Positions 22,259 to 29,348 of a DNA stretch of 38,613 nucleotides are shown here, piece by piece; positions within the stretch are counted from its first letter, which is position 1; each line of letters begins with the position of its first letter. Below the pieces are notes generated by a model that did not search any database, was not told where the DNA came from, and saw nothing but the letters and a program-made list of their open reading frames with translations. Source of the DNA: Bacteroidales bacterium. Its GTDB lineage: Bacteria > Bacteroidota > Bacteroidia > Bacteroidales > UBA10428. Location: positions 64,054 through 102,666 of the forward strand of contig JAFGKY010000021.1 in assembly GCA_016928305.1 (NCBI GenBank), in the 5' to 3' direction. The position numbers and the translations under genes were made by a program.

Positions 22259-22648
22259 TCAGAATTCAATGAACATAAGCCTGTTCCCCTGTATGACCCG
22301 ACGATAATAACACGTTGTATACGGATCTCCCGATGCCTTTTTGGCATGACAGGCTCCTTTCCCAAGCGGAGTGACCAAATATATCAGCGAGTTTTGGTCA
22401 CAGTTGATACGGATCTCTTCCACCTTCAGCAGATCTCCCGAGGTAAGACCTTTCTTCCACAGTTCCTTACGGCTTCTGCTGTAGTAAGTGGCAAAACCGC
22501 TACGAACCGTTTCTTCAAAGGCTTCTTTGTTAGCAAATGCAAGGATTAATACATCCTTCGTCCTGATGTCCTGTGTTACGACGGGAACCAGCTGATCCCC
22601 GTCTTTGCCGAAATCGAGCAGCAATTCAGTTGTGTATTCTTTCTCCAT
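22259..22648 (-). CDS. hisI: HisI-like phosphoribosyl-AMP cyclohydrolase (divergent, no HisE domain)
   Basis: 129 residues. HisI opens the purine ring of phosphoribosyl-AMP in histidine synthesis. Conserved features are SRSRKELWKKGLTSGD, the cysteines C83, C100 (ACH) and C113 (TCYYRR) expected to bind zinc. The usual D-C-D-x-D magnesium motif is N82-C83-D84-Q85-N86, so two of three acids are amides. The C100-C113 spacing is also longer than in standard HisI. ATG 22648 is preferred over 22711 because the extra 21 residues match nothing. It lacks the HisE pyrophosphohydrolase usually fused in this phylum. It is transcribed ahead of hisG. Confidence 0.78.
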   Translation of the reverse strand: MEKEYTTELLLDFGKDGDQLVPVVTQDIRTKDVLILAFANKEAFEETVRSGFATYYSRSRKELWKKGLTSGDLLKVEEIRINCDQNSLIYLVTPLGKGACHAKKASGDPYTTCYYRRVIQGNRLMFIEF

Positions 22649-22863
22649 ATCAAAATAAAACTCTTGTTCCGAATAAATCCCGATTGTGCAATAACACAAT
22701 TGGAGTGACAAATCTACGATTTTTCAATTATAAAGAATTGAAAAGCATTGCATGAAATCAGAAGCCTTTGGTTTTTTTATCGATATTTCTGAAAAAAAGA
22801 AGCAAATATTTGAAAGGTATTTCCTATTTTTCAGGATCATAATAATTCAACAATAAAAGTGTA

Positions 22864-24213
22864 ATGCTCGATTCCATCCGTAGTAAAGTAATAACGTCTG
22901 GTCAGCTGGCGGAAATTCGTTCCAACCATATAGATAAAACAATTGTTTTTTGCACGGGATGCTATGATATTCTCCAGTCGGGTCATGCAGTTTTCTTCAG
23001 TCAGTGCAAGCAGTTTGGCGATATTCTTGTGGTTGGTATTGGTCGCGATGAGATCATCGCTGAACTGAAAGGTCCGGGAAGACCTGTGAATCCCGAAAAC
23101 AACCGGCTGTACCTTGTTGCTTCCATGCAGGATGTGGATTATGCTGTGCTGAATGACAAACGATTATCATCCGGCAAAATTGATTTTTATGAGGTGATGC
23201 AGAAACTTCGTCCCGATATATTTATCCTGAATGATGATGACACCGGCATAAAAGAGAAAAGGGATCTATGCGATACCGTTGGAACAAGGATCGAATTTGT
23301 CAGCCGGGTTGTTCCGCCTGAACTGGAACCCACATCCACTACACGGATCATTGATAGAATCAATTTTGCCTATCGTGCACCGTTACGGATAGATTTTGCC
23401 GGCGGATGGACAGATGTTCCCTATATCATGGGTGATAAACTGGGATATGTCTCCAACATTACCATCAGTCCGCTTATTGAGTTAAAGAATGGAAAATTCA
23501 ACTTTTCAGGTTATCCCAGGGGAAGTGGATTAAGCACATCCACGGCTGTGAAACTGCTTGAGATGATCAGCTCAAAAGCATACAATTCCGATTCAAAAAA
23601 CCTGGCCGGCATTGGTGAGGATCTTTTCAATCTTGAGAATACTGAGCTCAATTGGGCTATTGGCCGGCAGGATCAGTATTCTATTGTTTTTGGAGGATTC
23701 AATTGCTTTGAATTTGGCAAAACCTATGCGAAAAGACTGGATATTGAGGTGCCAATAGAACACCTTGAAGAATTTAAAAAAAATCTTCTGTTATTGCATA
23801 CCGGAATTTCACGGAATGCACAATCCGCGGTTGAGCAAGTATATCAGAATCATAAAACTCCGACGGGACAGGATGCACTTGACCAACTGTCAGCATACGG
23901 CAGGGAATTTGCCCTTGCGATGCAGAAGAAAGATTTTATCCGCTGTGCTGAAATCATGGAACGCAATTTTAGGGCCCAGATACAGCTGGCATCGGCATCA
24001 TCCAATGAAAATCTTGACAACATGTATGCAGTTGCACAGAAGAACGGCCTGATAGGAGGAAAAATTGCCGGAGCCGGAGGCGGTGGTGCTTTTATTTTTT
24101 ATTGTGAAGATACAGAACGGCTGAAAAACGCTATGAAAAAAGAATTTGTCGATTGTTTTGAAATCGATTTTGATTTTCACTATAAAGACATCAAGAAGTT
24201 AAACAAAGTTTAA
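22864..24213 (+). CDS. Nucleotidyltransferase-GHMP sugar kinase fusion
   Basis: A 449-residue two-domain protein. Residues 25-165 form a cytidylyltransferase-like domain of the RfaE2 type: TGCYDILQSGH, ELKGPGRPVNPENNR and TSTTRII (157-163). The usual HxGH reads Q38-S39-G40-H41. Residues 169-449 form a GHMP kinase of the heptose-7-phosphate/fucose kinase kind: RAPLRIDFAGGWTDVP, the ATP loop GSGLSTSTA (220-228) and C-terminal KIAGAGGGGAF. The order suggests phosphorylation and nucleotide activation of a sugar, as for ADP/GDP-heptose or GDP-fucose. It is divergent from hisI with a 215-base shared upstream region. Confidence 0.82.
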   Translation: MLDSIRSKVITSGQLAEIRSNHIDKTIVFCTGCYDILQSGHAVFFSQCKQFGDILVVGIGRDEIIAELKGPGRPVNPENNRLYLVASMQDVDYAVLNDKRLSSGKIDFYEVMQKLRPDIFILNDDDTGIKEKRDLCDTVGTRIEFVSRVVPPELEPTSTTRIIDRINFAYRAPLRIDFAGGWTDVPYIMGDKLGYVSNITISPLIELKNGKFNFSGYPRGSGLSTSTAVKLLEMISSKAYNSDSKNLAGIGEDLFNLENTELNWAIGRQDQYSIVFGGFNCFEFGKTYAKRLDIEVPIEHLEEFKKNLLLLHTGISRNAQSAVEQVYQNHKTPTGQDALDQLSAYGREFALAMQKKDFIRCAEIMERNFRAQIQLASASSNENLDNMYAVAQKNGLIGGKIAGAGGGGAFIFYCEDTERLKNAMKKEFVDCFEIDFDFHYKDIKKLNKV

Positions 24214-24398
24214 AACACCCGGGAATCAGAAGTCAAAAAAACGGGCAGTGGTATAAAAGAAAAAACAGCAGTTGGCAGTAACAGTGAACTGTTCATTCGA
24301 AAATAGTGTTTCGTACATCCAATTAAAACTGAAGGCCAAGTATCCGGTATTTAAATGAAATCTTCCGAAATCAGCTTGCGGATAATGGCAATATCTTT

Positions 24399-25811
24399 TT
24401 ACCCCAGCATTGTTTCCGGAAAATTAACCAGGTACAGATTTTCTGTTGCTCTCGTGAAGGCTGTATATATCCACCGGAGGAAATCAATATCTGCATTTTC
24501 AGTACGAAAATACCCGAAATCAACATACACGTTCTTCCACTGACCGCCTTGTGCTTTATGACAGGTGACCGCATAGGCAAATTTAACCTGAAGGGCATTG
24601 AAGAATGCATTGGATTTCACTTTTTCATACTGACTTTTCTTTGGCTGGAGATCCTGGTAATCTTCCATAATGGCGTAAAAAAGTTTCTGGTTGTCTTCCT
24701 GTCTCATAGCTGCGCTATCAACGGTTAACGTGTCAAGTATGATTTTGGTCTCAATCTTCAGATCATAATCAATAAATTCTATCAGTACATCGGCAAAACG
24801 GTATCCGTATATTTCCTGGATTTTGCGGATCTTCAGCACTTTTATAATGTCTCCGTTGGCAATAAAATCAATTTTGTCCGATCCCGATAACCAGTAATAA
24901 TTATTCCTGACAACCATCAGCAGATCGCCGGCTGTTATTTCTTCTTCACGTCCAAAAATCTGTTTCCGGATACCCTCATTAAATTTGTTGGCCCTTTTAT
25001 TTGAACGACAAATAATTATGCTGTTTTCAATTCCATCCCTGTCGTATGTCCTGTTTAAGCATTCAATCAGATCATTGCTGTTAATAAAGTGTACATCATG
25101 AAATCCCTGAATAACAAGCTTGGGGATCTCCGGCTTGTTCGCTATGATGTTGTTACGGATAAGAGTGGCATTCATCAGTATACCGGAATGTTGTGCCTGA
25201 CGCACCACATCTGTAATTTCCATCACCTCCGTCTCGTGAAAATAACGCTGAAGAACTGTCTTATCCAGCGCGGGGCTGATGCTTGTGCCAACCGGAGGAA
25301 GCTGGGCGGTATCACCGATGATTATCAGGCTGCAGTTTTTTTCATTCTGAATATAATGAATAAGGTCGTCCAGCAGGTGTCCGGAACCAAATACATTGTT
25401 CTCACCCGTTTGGTTTGATATCATCGACGCTTCATCTACAAGAAAAAGAGTATTTGTGAACAGGTTTTTTTCAAGTACAAACACCCCGAACGTATCAGCG
25501 GATGATTTCTGACGGTAAATTCGTTTATGAATGGTAAAGGCATTTTTCCCCGAATAAGCCGAAAGTACCTTTGCCGCGCGTCCGGTCGGGGCAAGCAATA
25601 CTGTCTTTCTTCCCAATGAGTCAAGCACGTTCACCAGTGTACTGACCAGCGTTGTCTTTCCCGTCCCGGCATATCCCTTGATTATCATTAAACTGTTTTG
25701 CCCGGACCCGGTAACGAATGTTGCCAGGGCTTCAATAAGCTTTTGCTGTCCGGGTGTAGGGGAATGACCTAAGGTATCCAACAGTAATCCGGTAAGATGA
25801 TTTTTAAGCAT
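24399..25811 (-). CDS. RecD-like/Dda-type SF1B DNA helicase
   Basis: A 470-residue ATP-dependent helicase. Walker A is GYAGTGKTT (46-54). Motif II is FLVDEASMIS, motif III IIGDTAQLPPVG, motif V/VI CHKAQGGQWKNVYVDFG, and the C-terminal YTAFTRATENLYLVNFP has the arginine finger. These mark the SF1B 5'-3' helicases (RecD, RecD2, phage Dda). The protein lacks the N-terminal domain of RecD2 and stands without recB/recC, so it is an independent repair or replication helicase. Divergent from the DUF3822 gene, with 196 bases between them. Confidence 0.88.
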   Translation of the reverse strand: MLKNHLTGLLLDTLGHSPTPGQQKLIEALATFVTGSGQNSLMIIKGYAGTGKTTLVSTLVNVLDSLGRKTVLLAPTGRAAKVLSAYSGKNAFTIHKRIYRQKSSADTFGVFVLEKNLFTNTLFLVDEASMISNQTGENNVFGSGHLLDDLIHYIQNEKNCSLIIIGDTAQLPPVGTSISPALDKTVLQRYFHETEVMEITDVVRQAQHSGILMNATLIRNNIIANKPEIPKLVIQGFHDVHFINSNDLIECLNRTYDRDGIENSIIICRSNKRANKFNEGIRKQIFGREEEITAGDLLMVVRNNYYWLSGSDKIDFIANGDIIKVLKIRKIQEIYGYRFADVLIEFIDYDLKIETKIILDTLTVDSAAMRQEDNQKLFYAIMEDYQDLQPKKSQYEKVKSNAFFNALQVKFAYAVTCHKAQGGQWKNVYVDFGYFRTENADIDFLRWIYTAFTRATENLYLVNFPETMLG

Positions 25812-25921
25812 GCCGGCCAGAATAATTCATCAATTGTCGTTTGTGAATTGTATTTTTTCCTAAATTCGAAACCAAACTTATGTTAAAATTCAAGAAGAAA
25901 ACTGCTTTACAGCTAATTTTT

Positions 25922-25935
25922 GCAACAATTGTTGC
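25922..25935. repeat. 14-bp perfect palindrome in a divergent promoter region
   Basis: GCAACAATTGTTGC lies between the helicase gene (minus) and the DUF3822 gene (plus). The symmetry suits binding by a dimeric regulator, but no regulator is known. A TACGA/TCGTA hairpin lies about 30 bases further on. Confidence 0.3.
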
Positions 25936-26007
25936 TGTGAAGGGTTAAAAAATTGAGTACGATCGGTTCGTATTACAACTTTTTTAAAGCGATAATATCA
26001 CCGGAAT

Positions 26008-26856
26008 ATGCACGAGCTTAGTTTAATAGATAATACTTTTCAAAAAGAAGAAGCGGGTAAATACCACTTATCCATTCAGTCCGACCTGAATGGTTTTGCG
26101 TATTGCATTTACGACAATGCGCAAAAGAAACATGTGGTTTTCAGGAAGTATAATTTGCAAACCGATAGGTTGATCGATAACTTCCTGAAATCTCTTGAAG
26201 AGGTATTCAGAACCGATGATCTGTTAAAGCTGACATATTCAACATCGGCATTTATGTTTCTCACACAAAAGTCAACCCTTATTCCGGATGCCTATTTCAG
26301 CAAGGACATCCTGAAATCCTATCTCGAATTCAATCATACACTTGATGACCTTGATGAAATTCACTATAACTATTTACCTGCGGTTGATGCCTATAATGTA
26401 TTTGCTATGCATACTTATGTTGCTGCGGAAATCAGTAAACATATAAACGGAGTAATTTTTTATCATCAGGCCTATCCTTTTATTGAAAAAACGCTGGAAT
26501 TTTCAGGCAACAAACAGAAACAAATAATTGCCGTTAATCTGAATCATTATTTTTTTGATATTGCGGTTTGTGCAGCTGGCAAGCTGAAATTATACAATAC
26601 TTTTCAATATACCGGGCCAACAGATTTATTATACTATATACTGTTCATCTGCAAACAATTTTTGATTGAACCCCGGCAACTGGAGTTATTGTTATCCGGT
26701 GAACTCAGTGATACGATGACCTTTCGCGAGAAACTGAAAGAATACATTCCGGATACACAAACCTTAAAAACTGATCCGGTCAGCCTTGCCGATGGCCTTT
26801 CGAAAATAAAGGAATCCAATTATTCTTCACTTTTTAATCTTGTACATTGCGAATAA
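26008..26856 (+). CDS. DUF3822 family protein
   Basis: A 282-residue protein of a family confined largely to Bacteroidota and found beside rsmD. Features are LSIQSDLNGFAYCIYD near the start and a second half VNLNHYFFDIAVCAAGKLKLYNTFQY. Together these suggest an actin-like ATPase (ASKHA) fold with paired 'D-x-G' strand turns, though the nucleotide-binding residues are not clear to me. No signal peptide or membrane segment, so it is cytosolic. Its last ten bases overlap rsmD, so the two are translationally coupled. The molecular function is not established. Confidence 0.75.
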   Translation: MHELSLIDNTFQKEEAGKYHLSIQSDLNGFAYCIYDNAQKKHVVFRKYNLQTDRLIDNFLKSLEEVFRTDDLLKLTYSTSAFMFLTQKSTLIPDAYFSKDILKSYLEFNHTLDDLDEIHYNYLPAVDAYNVFAMHTYVAAEISKHINGVIFYHQAYPFIEKTLEFSGNKQKQIIAVNLNHYFFDIAVCAAGKLKLYNTFQYTGPTDLLYYILFICKQFLIEPRQLELLLSGELSDTMTFREKLKEYIPDTQTLKTDPVSLADGLSKIKESNYSSLFNLVHCE

Positions 26857-27380
26857 TCGGCGGAAAATACAAGGGACGTGTCATTGGTTTAAGCCATAAG
26901 TTCAAAGCACGTCCCACAACTGATTTTGCGCGCGAAAGCCTGTTTAATATTCTTGCGAATGTGGTTGATTTCAATGATGTAAAGGTACTTGACCTGTTCG
27001 GTGGCTCAGGCAGCATAAGCTTTGAATTCGCATCCAGGGGCTGCATGTCGATTGATGTCGTCGACCTTGATGCCTACTCCCTGAAGGCAATCACTGAAAC
27101 GGCCCGAAAACTTGAAATAACCGGAATGAGAACCATCCGGGCCGATGTTTTCAGGTATATAGCATCATGTAGCAATACGTACAATATTGTCTTTGCTGAT
27201 CCTCCCTATGATTTAAAGGAGCTTGCAACATTGCCGGAATTGATACTGGGCTCATTGATACTGGAAAAGAACGGCAGATTTATCCTCGAGCATCCCAAGG
27301 GTTTTAATTTCTCAGATAATGCATATTTTACTGAACACCGGAAGTACGGAAATGTCCATTTCAGTTTCTTCAGGTTATAA
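26847..27380 (+). CDS. rsmD: 16S rRNA (guanine-966-N2) methyltransferase RsmD
   Basis: 177 residues, a class I SAM methyltransferase that modifies 16S rRNA G966 near the P site. Signatures are MRIIGGKYKGR at the N-terminus, RPTTDFARESLFNIL, the SAM loop VLDLFGGSGSISFE, and catalytic motif IV VFADPPYD. The start codon is TTG at 26847, the only start that gives the invariant RIIGGKxKGR opening. It overlaps the DUF3822 stop. Length and motifs fit the family. Confidence 0.92.
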   Translation: MRIIGGKYKGRVIGLSHKFKARPTTDFARESLFNILANVVDFNDVKVLDLFGGSGSISFEFASRGCMSIDVVDLDAYSLKAITETARKLEITGMRTIRADVFRYIASCSNTYNIVFADPPYDLKELATLPELILGSLILEKNGRFILEHPKGFNFSDNAYFTEHRKYGNVHFSFFRL

Positions 27381-27392
27381 TTCGAAAAATTG

Positions 27393-27423
27393 TTTTGAGG
27401 TATAGAAATTTAGACTATTTTTG
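27393..27423 (+). promoter_or_regulatory. Promoter of tRNA-Asp
   Basis: TTTG (27393-27396) is followed by 18 bases and TATTTTTTG (27415-27423), close to the Bacteroidota -33/-7 pattern with one extra T in the -7 box. The tRNA begins 11 bases after. Confidence 0.5.
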
Positions 27424-27433
27424 CAGCGTTTTT

Positions 27434-27508
27434 GGTGCGGTAGTTCAGCCTGGTTAGAATGCCGGCCTGTCACGCCGGAGGTCGCGGGTTCGATCCCCGT
27501 CCGTACCG
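27434..27508 (+). tRNA. trnD: tRNA-Asp (anticodon GTC)
   Basis: 75 bases ending in discriminator G. The acceptor stem is GGTGCGG with CCGTACC (one G-U pair). The D arm is GTTCAGCCTGGTTAGAAT. The anticodon stem is CCGGC/GCCGG with loop CTGTCAC, giving GTC. The T arm is GCGGGTTCGATCCCCGT. The discriminator G and the G34-U35-C36 anticodon are the aspartate identity set. The 3' CCA is not encoded. A terminator follows at once. Confidence 0.97.
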
Positions 27509-27511
27509 CAA

Positions 27512-27535
27512 AATCCCGCAAAAGCGGGTTTTTTT
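27512..27535 (+). terminator. Intrinsic terminator of tRNA-Asp
   Basis: CCCGC (27515-27519), loop AAAA, GCGGG (27524-27528), then seven T's. The 14-base core is identical to the palindrome at 6609-6622. Confidence 0.8.
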
Positions 27536-27621
27536 GTTTATGAAAATCTCCAGGCAATCCGAATTTCTATACCTCTGGGCATTTCTTAAAAATACCGGAT
27601 CTTTAGGGTTTTCCTATGAAC

Positions 27622-28335
27622 TCAGCTTTTTTTTGCTACCAGTGTGAACGCTTTTCCCTCTTCAATGATCTCTTTTAAGGCAAAGTTGGAAAGTTTTAAA
27701 AATAACCGTATCTCGTCCCGTGTAAATGCCCGCAATGTTGTTACATCATCAAACTCAGTTGTGCTGTTGCCTTCTTCAATTATGTATTTTGCATACCAGT
27801 CATAGGTCCACCCGGTGGAGAGATTCTTTTCCATTCTGCTTAACCGTCTGACTATCTTATTGTTCAGTTCAATGGTCTGCTCAAAATCATCGAAATTGTC
27901 AAAAATGGCATTGGCTTCAAAAACGCCAAATACAAACAGTCCGTTGTCCTTTAAAGCTTTGTGTACCCCTTCAAGTGTATCCATAATACCCCGGTTATCC
28001 GTTACATATGCTATGGACCTGCCGGTAATCAATACAGCATCAAATTGCCGGTCGAACTCCAGCTTACGCATATCACCCTGGAAAAAACAGCCGGACCTTA
28101 CTTCAGAACACGCAATTTCCAGCATTTCATAGTACAAGTCCAGCCCCATGTAGTCATATTCGTTATTGATAAAACGTCGTGCCAGCATGCCTGAACCACA
28201 ACCAACCTCAAGGATCATATGGCAGTCGTTCTTTTTTAACAGGGAATCATAAAAATCAAATTCTTTATCATAGTCGAAGATGTGCTGATACATTTCATGG
28301 TATACGTTCGCTAAAGTTGAATAAAGAATAGTCAT
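27622..28335 (-). CDS. Class I SAM-dependent methyltransferase
   Basis: A 237-residue methyltransferase with SAM motif I ILEVGCGSGMLARRF, motif II acid in YMGLDLYYEML, QGDMRKLEF (motif III) and FDAVLITGRSIAYV (motif IV). The C-terminal half (NNKIVRRLSRMEKN..., FTRDEIRLFLKLSNFALKEI) resembles small-molecule methyltransferases of the Methyltransf_25 type. The substrate is unknown. It stands alone, with no recognised neighbour in its pathway. Confidence 0.8.
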   Translation of the reverse strand: MTILYSTLANVYHEMYQHIFDYDKEFDFYDSLLKKNDCHMILEVGCGSGMLARRFINNEYDYMGLDLYYEMLEIACSEVRSGCFFQGDMRKLEFDRQFDAVLITGRSIAYVTDNRGIMDTLEGVHKALKDNGLFVFGVFEANAIFDNFDDFEQTIELNNKIVRRLSRMEKNLSTGWTYDWYAKYIIEEGNSTTEFDDVTTLRAFTRDEIRLFLKLSNFALKEIIEEGKAFTLVAKKS

Positions 28336-28551
28336 TTTTTCAGTGAAAATATCCGTTATGGTCGTTATCTCTCCATCTTTTTTTAGCTACCTGTCATCAC
28401 ATACAATGATTTTGCATTTAGCTTCAATTATATTTAAAGTTTTAAACAAGCCGCAAGCAGGAAATCCTTCTGCTGCAGGTCAGATTTATGGTTATAAAGA
28501 ATTCCTGCAGTACTTACGGAAAAAATACAGTCTGATTCCCGGAATATATCC

Positions 28552-29163
28552 TTACCTGAGCTCTTTCTCTATTTTTTTTAAATACACTAGGGCATTTAAA
28601 TTAATAATACCCCAATAGTTTAAAAAACCAATCCCCCCGGGTTTACATGAAAAGTGTTTTATCAAGATGGGTTTAAGATCATTAACACCAAAGAAAACAA
28701 TTGCAACAGTTCCCAGTGGCTTTGTCTTCGAGTAATTCTCCTCGCAAAGCAGCAAACCTATCCGGTCCTTATAAGTTTCCTGGTTTATATTTAATCTATT
28801 AATCATGTTTTCAATTTCTTCATCAGAGATGCTGTAATCAATATTGTCAGAATACACTTTCTGCCAGTCAATGGATTCATTGACACTGGTAACATAAGAA
28901 AAATCATATTCTATTTCATCACGATGCATTTTCTTTCGCAACAGGTTTTGATATCCAGGTGATTTAAGTAAATTGTTACAATCAACAAAAAACCGCAATA
29001 TTTCAGGTTTGTTGGTAAATTCTTCTTCTTTGGTAAACTGTACCTGTGAAAAATCGGCTCCGAAAAAAACCAAAGGGAATTCCGGATTGAAAATATCTTT
29101 TTTCGTTTGTGCCGTAGTCAACAATGGCATAAAAAAAACAGCGATAATAAGAAGTGATTTCAT
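28552..29163 (-). CDS. Hypothetical secreted protein
   Basis: A 203-residue protein with signal peptide MKSLLIIAVFFMPLLTTAQ. The mature part begins with the striking NPEFPLVFFGADFSQVQFT and contains two well-spaced cysteines (FFVDCNN, FSCKPGG) plus LLLCEEN. Its C-terminus is basic and helical (LVYLKKIEKELR). I recognise no family. It is probably periplasmic or surface-located. It follows the DUF5916 gene on the same strand after 185 bases and shows no operon tie to the methyltransferase below. Confidence 0.6.
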   Translation of the reverse strand: MKSLLIIAVFFMPLLTTAQTKKDIFNPEFPLVFFGADFSQVQFTKEEEFTNKPEILRFFVDCNNLLKSPGYQNLLRKKMHRDEIEYDFSYVTSVNESIDWQKVYSDNIDYSISDEEIENMINRLNINQETYKDRIGLLLCEENYSKTKPLGTVAIVFFGVNDLKPILIKHFSCKPGGIGFLNYWGIINLNALVYLKKIEKELR

Positions 29164-29348
29164 GGTAGATAAATAATTTAAGGTTAAAAAAACAGCATTG
29201 ATTTTGACTGATTTATAAAGGTTAATATACTACCTGTTAAATATATCAAATGTAGTGGTTTTATGCAAACATTCAAATAGTAGCACATATGATATAGGTA
29301 ATGACTTTCCCGTTAGTACCTTCGATTCATGAAATCAGCCGGCTGTTT

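Noticed and set aside
27375..27557. Minus-strand frame of 60 codons
   Set aside because: It runs antisense across tRNA-Asp and its terminator. The GIEPATSG-type peptide is a well-known false product of reversed tRNA sequence.
28343..28618. Plus-strand frame of 91 codons
   Set aside because: It overlaps the end of the secreted protein gene on the other strand, lacks recognisable domains and has no ribosome site.
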